Of a stretch of DNA of 64,000 nt, positions 53,838 through 62,769 are shown piece after piece. How positions within the stretch are numbered: the stretch's first letter is position 1; each line of letters opens with the position of its first letter. The stretch lies in the NCBI RefSeq assembly GCF_003428625.2, contig NZ_QVQT02000001.1, positions 806,001 through 870,000 of the forward strand, written 5' to 3'. The notes below the pieces were generated by a model, which saw nothing but the letters and a program-made list of their open reading frames with translations, did not search any database and was not told the origin of the DNA. Both the position numbers and the translations under genes were made by a program. Source of the stretch: Paracidobacterium acidisoli (GTDB lineage: Bacteria; Acidobacteriota; Terriglobia; Terriglobales; Acidobacteriaceae).

Positions 53838-54677
53838 CTATTCACCTTTTTCGATCACTGCTTCGGGATGCTGCGCATATTCAGACCATGAGCCGTCGTA
53901 CAGGCTGATGTACTTCGCTCCGGCAAGCTGAAGCCCGAGCGCGACGACGGCGGCTGTGACTCCGGAGCCGCAGGTGGTGGTGATCGGCTCTTCCAGGTTC
54001 ACCTCTTTGGAGAAGAAGTATTCGCGGAGCTTTGCGGCGGGCTTTAACCGGCCGGCTTCGAGCAGATCTGTATACGGAGTGCTGACCGCGCCTGGCATGT
54101 GGCCGGAGCTGAGGCCAGGACGCGGCTCGGGCGATGCTCCGGTGAAGCGGCCCGCGGAACGCGCGTCGAGAATCTGTGCATGCTCGGTGATCATCTGCTG
54201 AATCGCGGAGAAGTCTTTCACCGCGGCGCTGTTCAGCCGCGCATGAAACGCAGCAGGCGCGCGATCGACAGGGCCGGCCTGCACGGGAAGACCGGCTTCC
54301 ACCCACGCACGCAGCCCGCCATCGAGCACGCTGACGTGCTGCACACCGAAGGTGCGCAGCATCCACCAGGCGCGGGGCGCGGAGAACATGCCTTCCTGCT
54401 CATAGACGACGATCGACATCGCATCGCTGACGCCAAGAGACGCCATGCTGAGGGAGAATCTCTCAGGCGTGGGGAGCATGTGCGGCAGCGATGTGGAGTG
54501 ATCCGACAATTCTTCGATATTGAAAAAGATCGCTCCCGGTATGTGCCCGGCAAGATACCGCGCGTGAGTATCGGCAGGGGGTACGGCTCCGACCGGCGGA
54601 AGGGTCGCATCGAAGACGGCAAGATCACGATCACTGAGATGTTCCGCCAGCCATGCGGGTGTCACAATCGGATGCAT
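53838..54677 (-). CDS. Sulfurtransferase, 3-mercaptopyruvate/thiosulfate (rhodanese) type
   Basis: A 279-residue tandem rhodanese-domain protein, the usual length for this family. AGGAG lies eight bases before the ATG at 54677. The N-terminal inactive domain contains HARYLAGHIPGAIFFNIEEL; the C-terminal domain ends its active loop with C236 in TTCGSGVTAA, close to the CG(S/T)GVT motif of mercaptopyruvate sulfurtransferases. It transfers sulfane sulfur to thiols or cyanide. It stands alone: convergent to ogt and followed upstream by an unrelated plus-strand IclR gene. Confidence 0.9.
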   Translation of the reverse strand: MHPIVTPAWLAEHLSDRDLAVFDATLPPVGAVPPADTHARYLAGHIPGAIFFNIEELSDHSTSLPHMLPTPERFSLSMASLGVSDAMSIVVYEQEGMFSAPRAWWMLRTFGVQHVSVLDGGLRAWVEAGLPVQAGPVDRAPAAFHARLNSAAVKDFSAIQQMITEHAQILDARSAGRFTGASPEPRPGLSSGHMPGAVSTPYTDLLEAGRLKPAAKLREYFFSKEVNLEEPITTTCGSGVTAAVVALGLQLAGAKYISLYDGSWSEYAQHPEAVIEKGE

Positions 54678-54941
54678 TCGTCACTCTCCTGGTCCGTCTT
54701 TGTGCTTCTTTCTTTTGTGCCAACGATCGTTACACGTTCAGAGGATGCTGTCTTCGCCGAGAGAACATATCTTCCTGAGCACTTTCGGCGATGGCCCATT
54801 TACTCTGCTGCGGCAGGCGCCCGGGCCGCGCGGCTTCGTATAAAGTCTGAGCAAGTCCATATAAATGCTACAATCCCCGTGTAATCAGACAAAAATACCG
54901 TCGATGCAGGACAGCACGGTACGACTTTATCCGGGAAATAC

Positions 54942-55730
54942 ATGCCTGAGAAAAAAACCGCACAGGTGGCAACGGTGCAGAGTCTGGACCGGGGGCTTGC
55001 CATATTGCAGGCCATCGCGGCAACCGAACACCCTGTTTCACTTGGCCAGGTAGCCGAGCTGATGGATATCGATCGCAGCACGGCATTCCGCCTTTTGCAT
55101 ACCCTCAAACGCCGTGGATTTCTGGCGATGCCCGCGGGGCGGAAAGACTACATTCTCGGATCGACGATCTGGGTTCTTCATCATCACTACAACTGGAACA
55201 AGATGCTGGTGAAGGTGGCCAGCAACCAGCTGAAGAAGCTCTCGTCGCAGACCAGGGAGACAGCGCACATCGCGATCCGCGAGGGCAAGCAGGCTTTGTT
55301 CGTGGACTGCGCGGCTGCGAACCATATGGTCGCGGTCTCAAGCCGTATCGGCGAATTTCTGCCGCTTTACTGCACGGCGCACGGCAAGGCGTTGCTGGCC
55401 GACGCGGATGAGCATGAGCTGAAGCAGCTGTTCGGCACGCGTCCGCTGCGCAAATATACAGAAGGCACGCTGTCGACCCTTGCAGAGATCGTCAAAGATC
55501 TTTCCGTAATCAACAGGCAGGGCTTCGCCATCGACGATGCGGAGTTTTCGCCGGACCTGCGCTGCATTGCGGCACCGATCCGCGTGGGCGGGGAGATCAT
55601 CGGCTCGATCGGCATCTCCGCGCCGATTCTTCGCGTAACGCCGGAAGCAAACCGCATCAACGCGGAACGAGTCTCCGATGTAGCCATCAAGTTAGGAGAG
55701 ATTCTGGCCGCGCTGCAGGAAGACGAGTAA
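54942..55730 (+). CDS. IclR-family transcriptional regulator
   Basis: A 262-residue regulator. The N-terminal winged helix (SLDRGLAILQAIAATEHPVS, DRSTAFRLLHTLKRRGFL) is followed by the IclR effector domain (LKKLSSQTRETAHIAIREGK, LPLYCTAHGKALLADA, GFAIDDAEFSPDLRCIAAPI, IGSIGISAP). IclR proteins respond to small organic acids or sugars and control their catabolism. It precedes a TonB receptor in the same direction, 319 bases away, and is its probable regulator; this rests on position only. Confidence 0.95.
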   Translation: MPEKKTAQVATVQSLDRGLAILQAIAATEHPVSLGQVAELMDIDRSTAFRLLHTLKRRGFLAMPAGRKDYILGSTIWVLHHHYNWNKMLVKVASNQLKKLSSQTRETAHIAIREGKQALFVDCAAANHMVAVSSRIGEFLPLYCTAHGKALLADADEHELKQLFGTRPLRKYTEGTLSTLAEIVKDLSVINRQGFAIDDAEFSPDLRCIAAPIRVGGEIIGSIGISAPILRVTPEANRINAERVSDVAIKLGEILAALQEDE

Positions 55731-55814
55731 CCTGCCACAACGGAATATAGCTCCCTTCCCGCTCAATAACACAGCAGGATCGCAACACATTTCCTCAGTC
55801 AGATTTGAGTCAGG

Positions 55815-55841
55815 CTCCGGCGCGTTCTATTTCCGCCGGAG
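55815..55841. terminator. Hairpin after the IclR gene
   Basis: CTCCGGCG (55815-55822) and CGCCGGAG (55834-55841) form a perfect eight-base stem with an 11-base loop in the 319-base gap 55731-56049. No T-run follows. Confidence 0.45.
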
Positions 55842-55901
55842 GTGCCATCCACGACGAAGGACGATGATGGCTGAAGCGGATTGCGGCCAGAGCGTGGACC
55901 G

Positions 55902-55920
55902 AGACAGCTTTTATCTGTCC
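55902..55920. promoter_or_regulatory. Inverted repeat GACAG-N7-CTGTC upstream of the 56050 receptor
   Basis: A perfect five-base inverted repeat (55903-55907 and 55915-55919) with an AT-rich centre, 130 bases before the receptor. It could be the operator of the IclR regulator encoded upstream. Confidence 0.3.
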
Positions 55921-56049
55921 GTAACGCAATGGGCCAGAGCATTCCTTAGCATCTTTGCATGAGTTGATTTGCGCAGCGCATGCATGCCCGGTACAGGCGA
56001 CTTGCTTCGCGAATCGACACGAGAACAGATCGTAAATAAAGAGACCAAT

Positions 56050-59049
56050 ATGCCGCGTCGTATATTTTTTCTGATCGCCGTCATTGTGACGTGCTTTGCC
56101 GGACGTGGCGCTGCGCAGGTCGACCGTGCCAGCCTTACCGGAACCGTAAAAGACCCCGCGGATCGAAACATTCCCGGGGTGACGGTGACGGCAACGCAGC
56201 TTGCCACCGGGCAGCAGTTCACGACGACGACTTCAGCCAGCGGCACCTATGATCTTGCCGAGCTTCCCATAGGCTTCTACCGCGTGGTTTACAGCGCGCG
56301 CGGCTTTCGGGATAACGTGATCGATGCGGTGGAGCAGACGGTGGGCCACACGCGGACGCTGGACGTGATGCTTTCGGTCTCCGGCGGCGCAGAGCACGTT
56401 CAGGTCTCCGACGTGGGCGACCAGTTTGACCGAACTTCTGACACGCTTGGCGCGCGCATCGAGCAGCAGCAGGTGCGGCAGCTTCCGCTGAACGGAAGAA
56501 ACTGGTCGACGCTGACGGCGCTGGTTCCGGGCGCAGTCGATACGGGAGGCAGCAATCAGCGCAGCATCCGCTTCGCCGGGCGCGGGCTGGACGATAACAA
56601 CTTCACGTACGACGGCATCGATGCGACGAATATCGTGAACCAGGCGCAGCAGCCTTTTGTGCGGCTGGCGATTCCGACAGCGGCGATTGAAGAGTTTCGC
56701 ATCGATACGATGCTGTTTACCGCCGAAGACGGAAGCACGCCGGGAGGCCAGATCGCCGTAGTCTCGCGGACGGGCACAAACGAGCTGCACGGCGAGCTCT
56801 TCGAATTTCTGCGCAACGATGTCTTCGACGCGCACAGCCCGCTCGATCCCGCAGGAATACGCAAACCGGCATTTCGCCTGAACCAGTTCGGCGGCAGCCT
56901 CGGCGGCCCCGTTCGCCACAATCGGACGTTCTACTTCGCCACATATGAAGGACTGCGCCAGGTACTGGGCCAGACGCTCACCGGCCTGGTGCCGAGCGAT
57001 TCATTTCGCGCGCAGGTCTCGGAGACCAGCCCCGCGCTGGTCCCGATTCTGGGGGCTTATCCACATGGCAGCATCGAGTCGGAGAGCGATCCGCAGGTGG
57101 CCGTGTTTACCGGCTCAGGACGCCAGCTCGATCATGAGGATTCGGCGGTTCTGCGGCTTGATCATCGCTTTACAGAGAGTGACTCGGCGTACCTGCGATT
57201 TAATTTCGATGCTTCCGCGAGCGACGCGCCGATGGCGGAGAGCTCGACCTATCTCAATGACAGGCAGCTTGTCACTTCGCGCCCGGTGAACGGCGAGGCG
57301 GAGTTTCTGCATGTCTTTTCCATGCACCTGATCAACGAATCGAAAGTCGGCTTCAACCGCGGCAATGTGTACACCACGGATCAAAGCGTGCTGCAAACCC
57401 CTTATGCCATCTCGGTCTCCGGCTTCACGACGCTTTCCGGGAACGAATACAAACTCGGTGTCGGCAACTCGTTTTCCTATATCGATAACCTGACATGGAG
57501 CCGAGGAACCCACACGCTCAAGAGCGGCGTAGAGGTGCGGCGCATCCAGCTGAACCAGGGAAACACGCCGAACGGCACCATCACCTTCAGCTCTGCATCT
57601 TCTTTTCAGAACAACGCGGTGAGCTCAGCGACCTATGCAGCCGAGCTGCCCGTGAATGGTCTGCGCAAGACGGAGGTCTACTCCTATATTCAGGATGAGT
57701 GGAAGCTGCGCCCAAACCTGACGCTCAACCAGGGCGTGCGCTACACCTTCTATAACGTCTTCCACGAAATGCTGGGCCGCGCTGTTCCCTTCGAATTCAG
57801 CACATGCGGGCCGCAGGGATTTTGCCCGGCCGGCGCGAGCTTCAGCAATCCAAACACGCTGGATATCGATCCGCGGCTTTCCATCGCCTGGGCACCGGCG
57901 CGCTTCGCGAATAAAACCGTGATCCGCAGCGGCTTCGGCATCTATCACGGTGACGGACAGCTCGACGATCAGAACTTCCCGATCAGCAATGAGATCAAAC
58001 AGTACTCGCTCAACTCCATTGCCGGACTTAGCTATCCGGTGACGCCCTTTCTCAGCAGCGTTCCGGGCATTGTCGCGGCGCGAGAGGCCGACCGCAACCG
58101 CAAAGATATGTATGTCACGCAGTGGGGCCTGTCTGTTCAGCAGGCGATGCCGGGCAGCGTTGTCGGCACGCTCTCGTATGTGGGCAGCAAAGGAACCTAC
58201 CTGCTCGATACGACTTACATCAACCTTAAAGATCCGGTGACGGGGCTGCGTCCGTACCCCGTCTTCGGGCAGATACAGGGGCGCGGCAACCGCAACAGCA
58301 GCTCGTATGAAGGAGTGGTTCTCAGCCTGCGACGCACCTTTACACGCGGGCTGCTCGTCTCGGCGAACTATACGCTGTCACATGAGATCGATCAGGATGC
58401 GGCCGGGGGCGGTGATTCCGACTTTCCGCAGAACCCTGCCTGTCCTTCGTGCGAGCGGGCCTCGGGAGATTTCGATGTGCGTCATGGTCTGAATGTAAAT
58501 GCGGTCTATGACCTTCCCTTCGGGCGAGGGCGCGCTTTTCTGAATACACCCGGCTTTGCCGGAACTGTCTTCGGATCGTGGTCGCTCACGAGCATCGTTG
58601 CGGCGCGCTCCGGTCTGCCGATCAACATCACGGAAGACCGCTCCAGCAGCTCCGTCGCTACGGGATATACCACGAGCCAGCGCCCCGATCGCGTTGCCGG
58701 CACTTCGCTCACGCCGGCTGGCGGCCGCACGCGTCTCAACTGGATCAATGCGTCGGCCTTCGTGCCTGTGCCGGATTCCGAATACGGCGATACCCCGCGC
58801 AATGTCGACCGCGGACCCGGCCTGTGGCAGGCTGACCTGGGTGTGCTGCGCGAGATTCCACTGGGAGACCGTGCGCAGGTACAGTTCCGCGGCGAGGCGT
58901 TCAATCTGTTCAACCGCGCACAGTGGAGCCTGCCGCTGGCTGACTCCTCGACCAGCACCTTCGGCCAGATCGTCAGCGTGGTCAATGCCGGCCCGGTCGG
59001 CACGGGAACTCCCCGACAGATGCAGTTTGCGCTGAAGATTCAGTTTTAG
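56050..59049 (+). CDS. TonB-dependent receptor, Oar-like, with carboxypeptidase-regulatory-like domain
   Basis: A 999-residue receptor, the shortest of the five here. The ATG at 56050 begins a signal peptide (MPRRIFFLIAVIVTCFAGRG) cleaved near residue 22; an in-frame ATG at 55969 is less likely. Regulatory domain (LTGTVKDPADRNIPGVTV), plug (LPLNGRNWSTLTALVPGAVD) and barrel ending in ALKIQF. It carries DGIDATNIVNQAQQ and the TGTNELHGELFEFLRNDVFD region found in this family. It sits between an IclR regulator and a sugar-type SDR dehydrogenase, so the imported compound is probably a sugar or sugar acid. Confidence 0.9.
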   Translation: MPRRIFFLIAVIVTCFAGRGAAQVDRASLTGTVKDPADRNIPGVTVTATQLATGQQFTTTTSASGTYDLAELPIGFYRVVYSARGFRDNVIDAVEQTVGHTRTLDVMLSVSGGAEHVQVSDVGDQFDRTSDTLGARIEQQQVRQLPLNGRNWSTLTALVPGAVDTGGSNQRSIRFAGRGLDDNNFTYDGIDATNIVNQAQQPFVRLAIPTAAIEEFRIDTMLFTAEDGSTPGGQIAVVSRTGTNELHGELFEFLRNDVFDAHSPLDPAGIRKPAFRLNQFGGSLGGPVRHNRTFYFATYEGLRQVLGQTLTGLVPSDSFRAQVSETSPALVPILGAYPHGSIESESDPQVAVFTGSGRQLDHEDSAVLRLDHRFTESDSAYLRFNFDASASDAPMAESSTYLNDRQLVTSRPVNGEAEFLHVFSMHLINESKVGFNRGNVYTTDQSVLQTPYAISVSGFTTLSGNEYKLGVGNSFSYIDNLTWSRGTHTLKSGVEVRRIQLNQGNTPNGTITFSSASSFQNNAVSSATYAAELPVNGLRKTEVYSYIQDEWKLRPNLTLNQGVRYTFYNVFHEMLGRAVPFEFSTCGPQGFCPAGASFSNPNTLDIDPRLSIAWAPARFANKTVIRSGFGIYHGDGQLDDQNFPISNEIKQYSLNSIAGLSYPVTPFLSSVPGIVAAREADRNRKDMYVTQWGLSVQQAMPGSVVGTLSYVGSKGTYLLDTTYINLKDPVTGLRPYPVFGQIQGRGNRNSSSYEGVVLSLRRTFTRGLLVSANYTLSHEIDQDAAGGGDSDFPQNPACPSCERASGDFDVRHGLNVNAVYDLPFGRGRAFLNTPGFAGTVFGSWSLTSIVAARSGLPINITEDRSSSSVATGYTTSQRPDRVAGTSLTPAGGRTRLNWINASAFVPVPDSEYGDTPRNVDRGPGLWQADLGVLREIPLGDRAQVQFRGEAFNLFNRAQWSLPLADSSTSTFGQIVSVVNAGPVGTGTPRQMQFALKIQF

Positions 59050-59079
59050 CGTGCTGGAGAAAAGCGGAGCCGCGGCATT

Positions 59080-59832
59080 CTAATAGGTCGCTCTGCCTCC
59101 GCTTACATCGAAGACGGCGCCGGTGGTGAATGAGTTTTCATCGGACACGAGCCATGCAACCATCGCAGCGATTTCATCTACCTCGACAAAGCGGCCGCGA
59201 GGGATCTTGCCGAGCATGTAATCGATGTGCTCCTGGGATATCTGATCGAAGATTGCGGTGCGTGCTGCCGCCGGTGTGATGCAGTTGACGGCAATGTTGC
59301 TCTTCGCTGTTTCCTTGCCCAGGGATTTTGTCAGCGCAATCACGCCGGCCTTGGAGGCGCTGTATGCCGATGCGTTTGGATTTCCTTCCTTGCCGGCGAT
59401 GGATGCGATATTGACGATGCGTCCGTAATTCTGACGAAGCATGTGGGGAAGAACAGCGCGGCAGCAGAGAAATACGCCGTTCAGATTGATGTTGATCACC
59501 CGATGCCAGTCTTCGACCGGATATTCCCACGTAGTGTGGTTTGGGCCCGCAATGCCCGCGTTGGCCACCAGAATATCGACCCGCCCAAACTTTTCGACCA
59601 CGGCCTGCGCTCCGCGATCGACCGATGAGGGATCGGTCACGTCAATCGTTCGGGGCTCAACGCTGCCGGTGGGCGAGAGCTGCGAGATGGCTCTTTCCAG
59701 AACGCTTTGATCGCGATCCCACAGCGAGACGGTTGCTCCCGACTGGATCAGCCGCTGGGTGATGGCAAATCCAATTCCCTGGCCTGCTCCGGTAACAATG
59801 GCGATCCGGTTCTTCAAGTCGATCTGATTCAT
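59080..59832 (-). CDS. Short-chain dehydrogenase/reductase (SDR), sugar-type
   Basis: A 250-residue classical SDR starting at ATG 59832 (59850 is also possible). The cofactor motif TGAGQGIG (residues 14-21), NAGIAG (91-96) and the catalytic S144, Y157 and K161 (YSASKAG) are all present. D39 at the end of the second strand suggests preference for NAD. The sequence resembles dehydrogenases of sugar or 2-keto-3-deoxy-sugar-acid pathways, but I cannot fix the substrate. It converges on the TonB receptor gene. Confidence 0.9.
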   Translation of the reverse strand: MNQIDLKNRIAIVTGAGQGIGFAITQRLIQSGATVSLWDRDQSVLERAISQLSPTGSVEPRTIDVTDPSSVDRGAQAVVEKFGRVDILVANAGIAGPNHTTWEYPVEDWHRVININLNGVFLCCRAVLPHMLRQNYGRIVNIASIAGKEGNPNASAYSASKAGVIALTKSLGKETAKSNIAVNCITPAAARTAIFDQISQEHIDYMLGKIPRGRFVEVDEIAAMVAWLVSDENSFTTGAVFDVSGGRATY

Positions 59833-60094
59833 CCTGTGCTCGTTCCCCATAGAGTGACCTGCACTGCAGCTATAAATCATAAATCGCAAACAAGCATATC
59901 AATGAACGGGAGATGTCTGCGCCGCTCGCGTCCGCATCGGCTCCCGCGGTGCGTATCCGGAAAGCGACCGCCTTAACTATGGCCACTTTTATATACAACG
60001 AGAAATACGCGCACGGTAGTATCCGAGAGAGTCAACCTGCACAGATTCAGCGACCGCGCTCTGTGCCTGCCGGAACCATGCTGGAGGTATATCG

Positions 60095-60544
60095 GTGAAG
60101 AATCTTTTTGAAGCCACCACGGTTGATGAAATCAAAGAGCGGATCGAGCGCCTCAGACCCGACAGCGAGAGAAGATGGGGAAAGATGAGTGTCGCGCAGA
60201 TGCTGGCGCATTGCTCTGCCTGGATGGAGCTGGCAGCCGGATTGAAATCTTCGCCGCGCAGCCGGATCGGGCGCATCTTTGGACATCTCGCAAAACGTTC
60301 GGTTCTGGGGGAAGAACCGGTCCGCAAAAATATGCCCACGGACAAAATTCTGCTGATAGAGGATGAGCGGCCATTCGCAGACGAGAAGGTGCGCCTGCGG
60401 AACTGGGTCGATCGCTTTTCTGCGAACGGCCGGGAGGGCTGTACGAAGCATCCACACAGCTTTTTCGGCTCCATGACTCCTGACGAGTGGGCCATGATGG
60501 GCTACAAGCATCTCGATCATCATCTTCGGCAGTTCGGCGCTTAG
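60095..60544 (+). CDS. DUF1569 family protein (DinB-like fold)
   Basis: A 149-residue protein starting at GTG 60095, seven bases after GGAGG. The DUF1569 pattern is clear: RWGKMSVAQMLAHCSAWMEL near residue 28, and HSFFGSMTPDEWAMMGYKHLDHHLRQF at the end. The spaced His residues (near 40, 139 and 143) match the metal site of DinB-like four-helix bundles. The biochemical role of the family is unknown. It stands apart from its neighbours. Confidence 0.85.
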   Translation: MKNLFEATTVDEIKERIERLRPDSERRWGKMSVAQMLAHCSAWMELAAGLKSSPRSRIGRIFGHLAKRSVLGEEPVRKNMPTDKILLIEDERPFADEKVRLRNWVDRFSANGREGCTKHPHSFFGSMTPDEWAMMGYKHLDHHLRQFGA

Positions 60545-60776
60545 GCCTTTCGAGGCACTTTATGCCGGTTTGTAAGCCGCAGCACTGAGACCCGCTCGTG
60601 ATACCGGTTGCATCATGGAAGAAGCTGTATCGAATCGTGAGAGCCATATTCTCCGAAGTAAGAAAAATACTTTGAGAGCAAAATTTATTATGAATATCGT
60701 GTTTCGCAGAGATTATTATGTTGTTGCTCACGAACCAGTGACAGTTATCCCTCTGACCCGGTGAAAGCAGGAGCTC

Positions 60777-61730
60777 ATGCACCAGATCTCACGACGCAGG
60801 TTTGTCGCGCTTACGGCGGCCGGCATTGCGGCCACACCGCTGGCGGCGATGGCACGCCCGATCGGCGGCGCGGTTACAGCGCAGGATGTCGTCGATCGCA
60901 TCAAGAAGAACATCGGCGGCGACTGGACTTCGGAAACGGTCGACACGTTCAAGACCGGCGATCCCTCAACCCCTGTGACGGGTATCGTCACCACGGCGCT
61001 CGCATCGCTCGATGTGCTTGGACATGCGGTAAAGACTGGCGCAAACCTTATCATCACCTGCGAGCCGACATTCTTTTCCAAAGCCGACACGCCAACCCCT
61101 CCGGTCAGACGCCCCTTCGGACTCGGCGGCCCCGGCCGCAGCGCTCCGCCTGAAACCCCATCTGCTCCGCCTCCGCCAGATCCGGTTTTTACGGCCAAGG
61201 ACGACTTCCTCAGGAAACACAACCTCGTCGTGTGGCGCTTCTCCGATCACTGGCGCCTGCGCACTCCCGATCCGTACTCGCAGGGACTCGTCGATGCATT
61301 CGGCTGGTCGAAGTTTGCCGGGTCCGGCGATCCAGGACATGTTTCTATCCCTGAAACCTCACTGGATGCGCTTGTTTCGCACGTGAAGAAATCCCTGAAC
61401 TCTCGCGGCGGCATGCGCATCGTGGGCGACTCGAAGCTGCGCGTGCGGAAGGTCGCATTCCTTCCGGGATCGACTCCGATTCAGGCGTCGATCGCGACGC
61501 TTCCCGGCGTGGACACGATCATTGCCGGCGAGGTGCGCGAGTGGGAATCCGTTGAGTATGTGCGTGACACCGTGGCGCTCGGCGGAAAGAAGGCGCTGAT
61601 CCTTGTGGGCCGTATCGTCTCGGAGAATCCCGGGATGCAGGTCTGCGCGCAGTGGCTGAAGACTATCGTTCCCGAGGTCGCATCGACATGGGCTCCCGTC
61701 GGCGATCCGTACTGGAGGCCAACCTTATGA
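60777..61730 (+). CDS. Tat-exported NIF3/DUF34-like protein with substituted metal-ligand positions
   Basis: A 317-residue protein with a Tat leader (ISRRRFVALTAAGIAA). It aligns with the NIF3-like proteins at 1791-2684 and 61727-62527 along its length (e.g. VVDRIKKNIGGDW; DDFLRKHNLVVWRF; GRIVSENPGMQVCAQWL). However, positions that are His in both relatives are changed: C95 (ITCEP), S156 (FSDHW), R160, and R279 (VGRIVSE); only H158 and E283 remain. Residues about 105-137 are a Pro/Gly-rich insertion absent from the others. It may have lost or altered metal binding. It overlaps the next gene by four bases (ATGA), so both are made together. Function unknown. Confidence 0.75.
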   Translation: MHQISRRRFVALTAAGIAATPLAAMARPIGGAVTAQDVVDRIKKNIGGDWTSETVDTFKTGDPSTPVTGIVTTALASLDVLGHAVKTGANLIITCEPTFFSKADTPTPPVRRPFGLGGPGRSAPPETPSAPPPPDPVFTAKDDFLRKHNLVVWRFSDHWRLRTPDPYSQGLVDAFGWSKFAGSGDPGHVSIPETSLDALVSHVKKSLNSRGGMRIVGDSKLRVRKVAFLPGSTPIQASIATLPGVDTIIAGEVREWESVEYVRDTVALGGKKALILVGRIVSENPGMQVCAQWLKTIVPEVASTWAPVGDPYWRPTL

Positions 61731-62527
61731 GCACGCTGACTGCTGGCGAAGTCGTTACCCGCATCAAAGCCAATCTCGGCTTCCCGTGGAGGAGTACGAC
61801 CTACCGCGATACCTTCAAATTCGGCGGCCCCGAAACAGTTGTTACCGGGATTGCGACGACCATGTTCTGCTCGTACGACGCGATCAAAAGCGCCTCCGAG
61901 GCAGGCTGCAATATGCTCATCCCGCACGAGGACACGTACTGGAACGATCGCGACGACCTGTCGATCGTAAGCGGCGACCCGGCCTATAAGCTCAAGGTCG
62001 ACTTCATGCGCGAGCACAACATTGTCATCTTTCGCATGCACGATCACATGCACGCGCGCCGGCCCGATTTTATTTACGTCGGTCTCGCACGCGCCCTGGG
62101 ACTCGAAAACCAGTGGGAGACGGCGCCACAGTCGCACCACTTCAACCTTCCACCGATCACACTCGGCGAGCTGGCGTCCACGTGCCAGAAGCGGCTCGGC
62201 GACAGAGCGCTGCGTGTTGTGGGTGATCCGGCGGCGAAGGTGAGCCGCCTGCATCTCGGCGTGGGCTACGCTACGCCATCCATCAACAGCCCCGACGTGG
62301 ATGTCGTTATCAGCGGAGAGCAGCAGGAGACCGACGGCTTTCTCGACAGCCCATCTTATGTTCTCGACGCCACGACACTGGGAATTCCAAAAGGATGGAT
62401 CATGCTGGGCCACAACGTGTCGGAAGAGCAGGGCATGCTCGAAATGGCTCAGTGGGTCAAATCGATCACTCCGGAGGTTCCCGTTCAGCTCGTCAGAAGC
62501 GGCGAACCCTTCTGGGCGCCGAAGTAA
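61727..62527 (+). CDS. Cytoplasmic NIF3/DUF34-like putative metal-binding protein
   Basis: A 266-residue protein without a leader. The ATG at 61727 overlaps the preceding stop (ATGA). All likely metal ligands seen in the 1791-2684 protein are kept: H67 (IPHEDTYW), H105-D-H107-M-H109 (RMHDHMHAR), and H229/E233 (GHNVSEEQG). NIF3/DUF34 proteins bind two metal ions in a hexameric ring; their reaction is not settled. It is coupled to an exported paralogue with degraded ligands. The pair is followed by a hairpin and a convergent aminotransferase gene. Confidence 0.75.
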   Translation: MSTLTAGEVVTRIKANLGFPWRSTTYRDTFKFGGPETVVTGIATTMFCSYDAIKSASEAGCNMLIPHEDTYWNDRDDLSIVSGDPAYKLKVDFMREHNIVIFRMHDHMHARRPDFIYVGLARALGLENQWETAPQSHHFNLPPITLGELASTCQKRLGDRALRVVGDPAAKVSRLHLGVGYATPSINSPDVDVVISGEQQETDGFLDSPSYVLDATTLGIPKGWIMLGHNVSEEQGMLEMAQWVKSITPEVPVQLVRSGEPFWAPK

Positions 62528-62572
62528 AACTGTCCACTCCTTCATTCCGCGTTATTTTGTCGCGGGAAGTAC

Positions 62573-62602
62573 CCTCCAGGCCGTAAATTCCCGGCCTGGA
62601 GG
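62573..62602. terminator. Hairpin between convergent genes
   Basis: CCTCCAGGCCG (62573-62583) and CGGCCTGGAGG (62592-62602) form a perfect 11-base stem with an eight-base loop, 45 bases after the NIF3-like stop. No gene is supported between 62528 and 62769. Confidence 0.65.
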
Positions 62603-62769
62603 AAATGCATGACGGTCTCCGACTACTGGACAGTGAGACTCAGGTTGATTGTCTGCGACAGGCTTCCGGTCGAAGAGGAGCATTGGAAGAGTGTTCGATG
62701 CTTGTGGAAGATATCAGGAATACACCTGAAGAGAACGCTCTCTCCCTGGACAGAAAGAGAACCGTATTT

